This document shows, one piece after another, positions 7,363-12,411 of a stretch of DNA of 12,411 nt. Position 1 is the stretch's first letter. The number at the start of each line of letters is the position of its first letter. Below the pieces are notes generated by a model. The model saw only the letters and a list, made by a program, of their open reading frames with translations. It was not told where the DNA came from and ran no database searches. Location: NCBI GenBank assembly GCA_002315875.1, contig DCIL01000091.1:5506-17916 (forward strand). Direction: 5' to 3'. The translations under genes and the position numbers were made by a program. The DNA comes from Verrucomicrobia bacterium UBA1727 (lineage in GTDB: Bacteria; Verrucomicrobiota; Kiritimatiellia; RFP12; UBA1067).

Positions 7363-7563
7363 GTCACTTCGTGACACGCAGAGTTGCGGCCGATTCTTTT
7401 GCCTTCGCCCCGCGGGATACCGCGGACGGCAAAAGCAATCGCCCGCACTTTGTGTCAGATTCGATACGCGAACCTTGCGCAAGCGATCTTCGCCGTCCCG
7501 CTATTGCGGGGGCGAAGGCGAAGTCGGTTGCGCAAAATTCTGCGTATGCCGAAGGCATCTGCG
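7363..7563. repeat. Hairpin-rich intergenic element, long imperfect palindrome
   Basis: This stretch has no convincing gene. It contains nested inverted repeats: GTCAC-TTC-GTGAC (7363-7375); TTTTGCC (7397-7403) with GGCAAAA (7428-7434), enclosing CCGCGG-GATA-CCGCGG (7410-7425); CTTCGCC-GT-CCCGC / GCGGG-GGCGAAG (7488-7517, loop TATT); and ATGCC-GAA-GGCAT (7546-7558). The left half also pairs with the right half as a whole: 7376-7382 with 7539-7545, 7384-7388 with 7531-7535, 7390-7393 with 7524-7527, and 7402-7413 with 7506-7518. This resembles a REP/BIME-type pair or a small MITE. Short open frames exist on both strands but look like by-products of the palindrome. Confidence 0.6.
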
Positions 7564-7603
7564 GTAAAAGTTCCAAAGTCAAATATATAGTTCCCAAAAC
7601 AAA

Positions 7604-7631
7604 CACGGAAGCTCGGTGAGGAGCTTCCGTG
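7604..7631 (-). terminator. Intrinsic terminator of the surface-protein operon
   Basis: A perfect 11-base stem, CACGGAAGCTC / GAGCTTCCGTG, has a six-base loop (7615-7620). On the minus strand it is followed by TTTGTTTT. It starts about 40 bases after the stop of the PEP-CTERM gene and marks the end of the four-gene operon. Confidence 0.88.
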
Positions 7632-7671
7632 ATGTTGCGGCAGCGAACTGCCGAGCTGTATGATCAATACC

Positions 7672-8169
7672 TTACGCCTTCTTCGCGCGCTTGCGCTTGA
7701 GCCCGAGCAACGCCGCGCCAACGAGCATCAGCACCGCCGAATTCGGCTCAGGAATGCCAAAGTTCGTGGCAGTCCAGGCATTAGCCATACCAATGCCCAT
7801 ACGATTGTCGGTAATGTACTGAGCGGCAGAGTTTAATGCCAACGCATCAGACGTCGCGAGCCAACCACCCTGATCGTTGAAAAGCTCAATCACAATTGAC
7901 TTACCGTTATCAATCCCGGCCAGCGAAGACCACAGATTGAAGTCAGAATCGTAAGCCGAACTGGCGATGGATTTTGCATCAGATGCTACACCCTCGACAC
8001 CAATCGTAAGGTAAGTTTCAGTACCAACGACATGCGCCTTGGCGGTTGACCAGGAGCTGTATGAACCAGTATTGCCAATCATCCAGTAAAGGTAGGAGTC
8101 ACTGGAAAACGTGTCCGCAAACACGGACGCCGCACCCAGCATGACGGCCATCGCAATAAGTTTTTTCAT
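7672..8169 (-). CDS. PEP-CTERM sorting-domain exported protein
   Basis: This 165-aa precursor begins with a signal peptide (MKKLIAMAVMLGAASVFA, cleavage likely before Asp19). It ends with the tripartite PEP-CTERM signal: IPEPNS (139-144), a hydrophobic segment AVLMLVGAALLGL, and the basic tail KRKRAKKA. Such proteins are processed at the PEP motif by an exosortase and delivered to the outer surface or extracellular matrix. No exosortase gene is in the window. The mature part (19-138) is rich in Ser, Ala and aromatic residues, with no catalytic motif that I recognise. It is the last gene of the operon, 32 bases after its neighbour, and a terminator follows. The ribosome binding site (AGGGA) is rather far from the ATG. 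Function is unknown beyond sorting. Confidence 0.9.
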   Translation of the reverse strand: MKKLIAMAVMLGAASVFADTFSSDSYLYWMIGNTGSYSSWSTAKAHVVGTETYLTIGVEGVASDAKSIASSAYDSDFNLWSSLAGIDNGKSIVIELFNDQGGWLATSDALALNSAAQYITDNRMGIGMANAWTATNFGIPEPNSAVLMLVGAALLGLKRKRAKKA

Positions 8170-8201
8170 TTTCTTTTATTCCCTTTTAAATGATTAAACG
8201 A

Positions 8202-8891
8202 TTACCACGCGAGCGTGGTGGTAGAACCCTGTGCGGTGTACCAAAAACCGCCAAGCGCAGGAATCGTTGGCGCCGAACCAGTGTTCCACTTCCAAGCACC
8301 ACTCTTATACTTGCCCTTGGTGAAGTTCTGACCTTCTCCATTGAGAATGATAATATCTCCATCCGAAGGATTGGTGATCGTCGGGAACTTCGCGGTGTTG
8401 GTCGGGTTGCCGCAGAGGTTGCGACCCTGAGCGAGCGTCTTAGCACCAGCCGCCGGCGGCTTGCCGTAAACCGTAACGGTCGCGGCTGCCGTTGCATCCT
8501 GGCGGACGATCCAGAAACCCTGACCAGCAGCCTTCAACTCCTTATCGGCAGCTTTGCCAGCATCCTCCGAAAGGCCGCCCTGCGTTAGCGTGAAGTTGCT
8601 GGTAATCGGTTCCCAAATGCCGCCATCAGCGAGCGTATAGCCCTTATAGGAGCCGCCATTGTAAATATAGAGCTTATCACCGACGGCCAAGGTGGTCGTC
8701 TGGACCAAGTTGGACACTGGGATGCTCGCCTCACCGGAGTAAAGGTCATCGAAGGCGACCGCGATCACATTCTCCTTCACGCCCTTAGGGCAGGTGAAGT
8801 TGAGAACACCGACATCACCCAAGCTGACAAGCGTATCAGCCATCGTGGACGCAGCCACAGCGCAAAACGCAATCGTAAGAAGTTTTTTCAT
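8202..8891 (-). CDS. Exported protein of unknown function (229 aa)
   Basis: The N-terminus MKKLLTIAFCAVAASTMADT is a clear signal peptide, probably cut after Ala18. The mature protein is predicted beta-rich, with turns such as DKLYIYNGGSYKGYTL (about 73-88). Two Trp/aromatic segments look related, GQGFWIVRQDATAAATVTVY in the middle and LGGFWYTAQGSTTTLAW at the C-terminus, which hints at an internal repeat. There is no PEP-CTERM tail, transmembrane anchor or known catalytic motif. The ATG has AAAGGA about ten bases upstream. It lies 17 bases after one operon gene and 32 bases before the PEP-CTERM gene. I do not recognise the family with confidence; it resembles secreted proteins common in Verrucomicrobiota genomes. 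Confidence 0.8.
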   Translation of the reverse strand: MKKLLTIAFCAVAASTMADTLVSLGDVGVLNFTCPKGVKENVIAVAFDDLYSGEASIPVSNLVQTTTLAVGDKLYIYNGGSYKGYTLADGGIWEPITSNFTLTQGGLSEDAGKAADKELKAAGQGFWIVRQDATAAATVTVYGKPPAAGAKTLAQGRNLCGNPTNTAKFPTITNPSDGDIIILNGEGQNFTKGKYKSGAWKWNTGSAPTIPALGGFWYTAQGSTTTLAW

Positions 8892-8908
8892 TTTCTATCT
8901 TTCCTTTC

Positions 8909-9598
8909 TTACTTGGAGACCTTGAAGAACTCGCCATTGGCCTTCTTCGGGAGAATCACGACGGCCTCGTCGGACTCACTGGCGCGATCGCCACCGATCT
9001 GAGCGCCGGCAGCGAGATCATCACCGCCGAAGATCTTGAACTTGCCAGCCGCACCCTGAACGGTGAGGAGCACGTTGTCCTCCTCGAAACCGATGTTCGT
9101 AATCTTGAGTTCGGCCGAGGTGATCGCAGAAGCGGTAATAGCCGAGCTCGGCTTCACCGACACGAAACCCGTGCCCGTGGAAGCGGCAACCGTGCCGTAA
9201 CCTTTGGCGCTGCCACCAATCGTGGGATTACCCGTGATCTCGCCCTTCTCGTTCACCGGGAAGACGCGCGTATCAAGGAGATACACACCCCAAGTTCCGC
9301 CAGGGAATGCGGTAAGCGCATCATCCGTCACCGCGAAGAGCACCATCGGGCACTTGCCACCCTTGGCGACCGGCGCGGCAATCGCGACCTTGGAATCACC
9401 CTTGGCCGTGCCATCAACATTGAAGCCAGCGAATTCGGAACCCGTGGGAGTCCAAACAAGCGCGTACTTCTCACCATCGAGAACCGTGTTGCCATCGGCA
9501 TACTTGTCAGGACCCGGGGTCGAGAACGACAGCACATAGTCAGCGCAAGCCGCCGTAGCGAGCATGGCTCCAAAAACTGCGATTAACGATTTTTTCAT
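8909..9598 (-). CDS. Exported protein of unknown function (229 aa)
   Basis: The signal peptide is MKKSLIAVFGAMLATAACA, cut probably before Asp20. A Cys is present near the cleavage site, but the context (AACAD) is a weak lipobox. The mature part is rich in Gly, Ala, Val and Thr, with stretches such as VLDGEKYALVWTPTGSEFAGF and a C-terminus ANGEFFKVSK typical of a beta-sandwich. No catalytic motif is recognised. ATG 9598 is chosen because AAGGAG lies nine bases upstream; an in-frame TTG two codons earlier would be too close to that site. It follows the 521-aa gene by 38 bases. Length equals the next gene's, but I see no clear sequence similarity between them. Confidence 0.8.
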   Translation of the reverse strand: MKKSLIAVFGAMLATAACADYVLSFSTPGPDKYADGNTVLDGEKYALVWTPTGSEFAGFNVDGTAKGDSKVAIAAPVAKGGKCPMVLFAVTDDALTAFPGGTWGVYLLDTRVFPVNEKGEITGNPTIGGSAKGYGTVAASTGTGFVSVKPSSAITASAITSAELKITNIGFEEDNVLLTVQGAAGKFKIFGGDDLAAGAQIGGDRASESDEAVVILPKKANGEFFKVSK

Positions 9599-9636
9599 TT
9601 TCAATTTCTCCTTGTATTTAAATCATTAACCTTGAA

Positions 9637-11202
9637 TTACTTAACCGGATTAGGAATGATGTTAGCACCGAAGTGGTAGGTGCCTGCAGTGCTGGTAGGA
9701 ATCTCGAATTCGGACAAGGTTCCAACAATCGCCTGGAATTCACCATTGTCAAGCTTGTAGCCATAATTGACCTGGTAGTCGCCGTTCGCAGTCGCACCAG
9801 CGATCTCCGGAAGCGACAGCTTAATCTTACCAGCCGTCTTCTGACCGGCGGGACTGCCCATCGGCTGAAGCTTGGTCGTAGGAGTGATGCCCATCGCGCA
9901 GAGCTTCCAGAGTTCAAGACCATTGCTGCCAGCCGACACATCAGGAACAGTTTCCAACGCGGTCTTAATAGACGCGGAAGAAACATCACCAGCGACATAA
10001 GCCGCATTGGCGTAAGTATTGAGATAATCGCGAAGACCAGCGATACCCGCGACAGTCGGAGTCGCAGCACCAGTCGGCTTAGCCGCACCGTCCGTCAGAA
10101 TCGAGGTCGCCGTCTGAATGGTGATCATGACATTGTTGTTGGCGTCGCGAACCTTGCTGGCGACTTCCTTATTAGCGTTCGGCAACACAATCGTGACATT
10201 AGCAAGAGCCTCATCGGACGTAACCTTGGTGCTGAGCGTATAGGCGCCGCTCGCGGCGATCGTGACATTATCCTTAGATTTCGTGGGCTTAACCTTAACT
10301 TCAACATCTTGACTACCAGGCGTGACCGTGCCACCGGCCTTGCCATTGGGGTCCTCGATAACGGTGTGAGGATTGTTGATCGTCACGCTCTCGTTGTTCG
10401 CGAGAAGAACCGTGACATTGCGATCCTCCTGGCCCACCATGCTGTCAGACGCGGCAACCGCTTCTGCGAGCGTGCCATACTTGCGAGTGCCGAGCTGCGC
10501 GACACCGAGCTGGACCGCACCATCAATTGCCGAAATGGTGCCGCTGCCCTTGATGTCAATGGAGGAGATGTTCCTAGGATCAGTCGTGGTCAGCGTAACA
10601 TTGGTGAGCGAAGCATCTGTCGAGTCATAGCTATAAGTGGTGTTGCCGACCGTATAGGACGCGTAGCGAGTGGACTCCCAATACTTGACGTCAATCACAA
10701 CGGTGGACTCAGCCGTGGGAGCCGTAGTTCCGACCGCCGGATAGAGCGGCAGCCAAGCGTCTCCCTTAAAGGCGTAGTACTGGTAAGTGGTCGTATCGCT
10801 AACAGTCGTATACGCGAGCGCGAAACCAGTCTGCGGAACACTATCACCAAAAGAAGCAGCGGTCGGAAGTTCGCCAGCCGCGATCGGCGTCAGGAGCGCG
10901 GTAAAGGAGATGCGATCTTGCGTATCGGTATCAGCCGCAGCCGTCGTGCCGCCAACCGTTAGCGTCGCCACATCGGTTGTATCAAGATCGAGGGTAAGCT
11001 TACTATTGGCAACCGAGGCCTTTTCGGCACTTAGGCCAGACCACGTGGCATTAACTTCACCAAGAGTACCAACAGCGCTCGGATTGACGAGGCCATGGAA
11101 CCACGGCTCCTGCCACTGGGTGTTGTCAGGTTTAACTACGGGATCTGCAAAAGCGAACGCACCTGCGCACGCGATTGAGAGGGCAATTATGGATTTTTTC
11201 AT
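9637..11202 (-). CDS. Large exported protein, first gene of the surface operon
   Basis: This 521-aa protein begins with a signal peptide (MKKSIIALSIACAGAFAFA, cut before Asp20). Residues 20-235 are Thr-rich and beta-predicted, with QEPWFHGLVNP early on and TYQYYAFKGDAWLPLYP at 139-155, suggesting a concanavalin-like surface domain (inference). Residues 236-305 contain LGTRKYGTLAEAVAASDS followed by NVTVLLANNESVTI, a motif I associate with repeat-type adhesin or beta-helix proteins of this bacterial group. The C-terminal part (385-521) has LWKLCAMGITPTTKL and a final beta region. No anchor or catalytic residues are seen. ATG 11202 is preferred to an upstream in-frame codon because AAAGGAG lies eight bases before it and the signal peptide begins there. 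Function is unknown. Confidence 0.85.
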   Translation of the reverse strand: MKKSIIALSIACAGAFAFADPVVKPDNTQWQEPWFHGLVNPSAVGTLGEVNATWSGLSAEKASVANSKLTLDLDTTDVATLTVGGTTAAADTDTQDRISFTALLTPIAAGELPTAASFGDSVPQTGFALAYTTVSDTTTYQYYAFKGDAWLPLYPAVGTTAPTAESTVVIDVKYWESTRYASYTVGNTTYSYDSTDASLTNVTLTTTDPRNISSIDIKGSGTISAIDGAVQLGVAQLGTRKYGTLAEAVAASDSMVGQEDRNVTVLLANNESVTINNPHTVIEDPNGKAGGTVTPGSQDVEVKVKPTKSKDNVTIAASGAYTLSTKVTSDEALANVTIVLPNANKEVASKVRDANNNVMITIQTATSILTDGAAKPTGAATPTVAGIAGLRDYLNTYANAAYVAGDVSSASIKTALETVPDVSAGSNGLELWKLCAMGITPTTKLQPMGSPAGQKTAGKIKLSLPEIAGATANGDYQVNYGYKLDNGEFQAIVGTLSEFEIPTSTAGTYHFGANIIPNPVK

Positions 11203-11227
11203 TCCTGTTTCTCCTTTGACAATGCGT

Positions 11228-11279
11228 ATCATAGCAAAAGTTGTGTGAAGTGGTCAAGGGGGAAATTTAAAAAATTTTT
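11228..11279 (-). promoter_or_regulatory. Strong promoter with UP element for the surface-protein operon
   Basis: On the minus strand the order is AAAAATTTTTTAAATTT (11263-11279), five C residues, -35 TTGACC (11252-11257), an 18-base spacer and -10 TATGAT (11228-11233). The A/T block fits the AAAWWTWTTTT core of UP elements, which bind the alpha subunit of RNA polymerase, and lies at about -42 to -58. Transcription would start near 11221, leaving a 19-base leader. Confidence 0.75.
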
Positions 11280-11291
11280 CGGAAGTATTTT

Positions 11292-11330
11292 GTTACCCAT
11301 CCGGGTACATGTGTCACCCAAGCGGGTAAC
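11292..11330. repeat. Two operator-like inverted repeats at the hipT 3' end
   Basis: Two adjacent sites have the form ACCC-N4-GGGT: GTTACCC-ATCC-GGGTAC (11292-11308) and TCACCC-AAGC-GGGTAAC (11315-11330). Their centres are 21 bases apart, about two helical turns. The outermost arms GTTACCC and GGGTAAC are also perfect inverted repeats. The site spans the hipT stop codon. It resembles the palindrome upstream of the second hipB (TATACCC-N4-GGGTATA). On the minus-strand transcript a hairpin is possible, but no direct U-run follows, so it is a poor intrinsic terminator. Confidence 0.5.
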
Positions 11331-12045
11331 AACCTTGAAAACAAAGGAGTTTCAATCGTTCAGCAACCAACTTCGCGAAGCGATTCTTGAAGTCATCCGA
11401 CAGAAACGACCTATCGAGGACCTCATCAAGATGACGCCGGATTCCAGACACGATGCGCTCCAGCGTCCGCGAGAATTGAACTGGCGTGAAGTGCATCGAG
11501 TCCGCCGCCTGGCGAAAGTCATCGAGCCGCAACCTACGATTCTTGCCGTTAAGCGTCAGTGCCAAATCATTCTCATCCGCCGGCATCACCGTCTTCACTG
11601 GCACGAGGTCGTACGCCTTCGACAGATGCCACGCCCCGTCACTCTCACGGATAAGCGAAAAGTTCTTCAGGTGCATATCAGAATTGCCGATCAGATAGCA
11701 GAACAGCAGCTCTTCGAAATATGCAACAATATCACGACCGGGAACGGCAGAATACTTGCCGATGCACTTGGCGATCTGTTCATAAGAACCAAAATACTTG
11801 CGCTCGGTCCAGCGCTCAGTGAGCTGACACATGTCCTCCATATGTTTGACACCGTCTTCACGATCCATGCGCCGAGTCACATATGCGAGTAATCCGTTCG
11901 CCAAACGCACCAGTCCGAAGTCCGCCGTCTCAATTCCACACGACCGCGCGAGCATCATCGCCAAATGTTCGGCTTCAGGCAACTCCGGATAAGTTGAGCT
12001 CGGCAGTTTTAGGATATATTTTCCATCCAAACCAACCAGCGTCAT
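11314..12045 (-). pseudogene. hipT: N-terminally truncated HipT/HipA kinase
   Basis: The 243-residue frame is the kinase core of a HipT/HipA-type toxin resembling Bacteroidota-type homologues: KYILKLPSSTYPELPEAEHL (9-28), the EDMCQLTER motif (70-78), catalytic loop GNSDMHLKNFSL (120-131, probable Asp123) and DFG-equivalent AYDLVPV (144-150). The region that should precede it, including the phosphate-binding SGxQxK loop and its serines, is missing. In-frame codons just upstream (ERDGNGSDR) still read as hipT, but before them the sequence becomes the start of hipS in another frame. It could still be made from ATG 12045, whose ATG overlaps the stop of the hipS fragment (ATGA). Without the loop it is unlikely to be an active kinase; an ancestral small form is a less likely alternative. 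Confidence 0.8.
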
Positions 12046-12128
12046 GCGATCAGAGCCGTTGCCGTCCCGCTCAATTCGGAAATGACACCCGCTAAGCGAT
12101 TGTAGATATATACCTCGCCCTTACGCAT
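12042..12128 (-). pseudogene. hipS: 5' remnant of hipS (HipA N-terminal domain gene)
   Basis: This 28-codon frame begins MRKGEVYIYNRLAGVISE, which matches the first strand pair of HipA N-terminal/HipS proteins, normally about 100 residues. After ISELSG it reads an unrelated ten residues and stops at TGA, which overlaps the truncated hipT ATG. It has a good ribosome binding site (GGAG, five bases upstream) and starts inside the end of hipB (ATGCGTAA), as expected for a coupled hipB-hipS pair. The rest of hipS and the beginning of hipT appear deleted, with the junction near 12060-12080. In EPEC-type HipBST systems HipS is the antitoxin that neutralises HipT. Confidence 0.7.
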
Positions 12129-12330
12129 AAATACTCCGATCCAATTCCACTACGCCAACCGACCCACCGAACATCTGCAGAACTTGATTGATCTTATCCA
12201 ATCGCAAGGTCTCCTTGCCCTGTTCAAGATCACGTACAAAACGAAGTCCAACTCCTGCCCTATCGGCCAAAATCACCTGTGTCATTCCGAGCTTCTTACG
12301 ATGCTCCTTCACAAACTCAGCAATTGTCAT
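12121..12330 (-). CDS. hipB: HipB-like repressor of the hipBST-type locus (Xre-type HTH)
   Basis: This 69-aa protein is nearly all a Cro/CI-type helix-turn-helix: FVKEHRKKLGMTQVILADRA (6-25), a recognition region VGLRFVRDLEQGKETLRLDK, then NQVLQMFG. A short C-terminal strand (VGVVELD) follows. It should bind DNA as a dimer and repress its own promoter. ATG 12330 is chosen because AAAGGA lies four to five bases upstream and homology begins there; a longer in-frame extension would run through the operator. It overlaps the hipS start by eight bases. It appears intact although the toxin downstream is not. It differs clearly from the other HipB in this window (93 aa). Confidence 0.85.
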   Translation of the reverse strand: MTIAEFVKEHRKKLGMTQVILADRAGVGLRFVRDLEQGKETLRLDKINQVLQMFGGSVGVVELDRSIYA

Positions 12331-12341
12331 TTTATCCTTTC

Positions 12342-12388
12342 TATACCCCGTCGGGTATAAAATATCCCATCTGAACAGTATTATACCC
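12342..12388. promoter_or_regulatory. Operator and -10 region of the second hipB
   Basis: A perfect palindrome, TATACCC-CGTC-GGGTATA (12342-12359), lies just upstream of the ribosome binding site. It can be written TATAC-N8-GTATA, the same layout as the E. coli HipB operator TATCC-N8-GGATA. Additional half-sites occur at 12363-12368 (TATCCC-like) and 12382-12388 (TATACCC). A TATAAT -10 box on the minus strand (12380-12385) overlaps the last half-site. No convincing -35 box is visible before the window edge. Confidence 0.65.
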
Positions 12389-12411
12389 CACTGCCATCCC
12401 ATGAGACAGTG

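Noticed and set aside
7363..7563. CRISPR array
   Set aside because: The repeats are inverted and nested, not direct repeats of constant length separated by unique spacers.
7346..7721. Short open frames of about 70-90 codons on both strands between the PEP-CTERM gene and hipB
   Set aside because: They fall in a palindromic region where both strands read open in several frames. None has a ribosome binding site or recognisable motif, and some cross the terminator.
9673..10962. 429-codon plus-strand frame opposite the 521-aa exported protein
   Set aside because: The opposite strand encodes a protein with a signal peptide, ribosome binding site and promoter. The plus-strand product is Arg/Ser/Asp-rich without motifs.
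11292..11330. Classical intrinsic terminator for the hip locus
   Set aside because: A hairpin is possible, but the stem has a mismatched internal loop and is followed by AAAATACTTCC rather than a U-run, so an operator-like reading is at least as good.
11245..11892. Plus-strand frame of 215 codons opposite hipT
   Set aside because: It is antisense to a sequence with clear HipT kinase motifs, has no domain of its own, and its start overlaps the opposing promoter.

Overview
This is a bacterial chromosomal window in which every supported gene lies on the minus strand. Several features suggest a member of the Kiritimatiellae/Verrucomicrobiota (PVC group), probably from a gut or other anaerobic community: a PEP-CTERM protein, a set of MKK-type secreted proteins, a large secreted glycosidase, and a CTC-type L25 with an Ala/Lys/Glu tail. 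This placement rests on gene style and has not been checked by any search.

Layout, read in the direction of transcription (high to low coordinates). (1) 12411-11283 holds a HipB-type repressor with a palindromic operator, a 28-codon hipS start fragment and a hipT kinase lacking its N-terminus. It looks like a hipBST toxin-antitoxin locus collapsed by an internal deletion. (2) 11279-7604 is a four-gene operon of exported proteins (521, 229, 229 and 165 aa). It has a strong promoter with an UP element, and it ends with a PEP-CTERM protein and a clear intrinsic terminator. (3) 7603-7357 is non-coding and hairpin-rich, containing a roughly 180-bp imperfect palindrome. (4) 7356-5937 is a second, more complete hipBA module. 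Its near-consensus promoter is overlapped by an inverted repeat, and its HipA is shortened at the C-terminus. (5) 5929-1656 holds a PfkB-family sugar kinase overlapped by a 1110-aa protein that joins a GH30 glycosidase to a GH110-like parallel beta-helix. (6) 1663-1 is a housekeeping operon: promoter, L25 (rplY/ctc), S6 (rpsF), ssb, and the first three codons of another gene (perhaps rpsR).

The kinase and glycosidase overlap by 16 bases and probably act in one glycan-use pathway: the exported enzyme frees sugars and the cytoplasmic kinase phosphorylates one. The two hip modules are self-regulated accessory elements on either side of the surface-protein operon. One appears decayed. Operator-like ACCC-N4-GGGT sites at the 3' end of the decayed hipT lie just upstream of the surface operon promoter, so its HipB might also influence that operon. 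The most novel items are the apparent hipBST deletion, the GH30/GH110-like fusion, the operator-like repeats, and the palindromic intergenic element.
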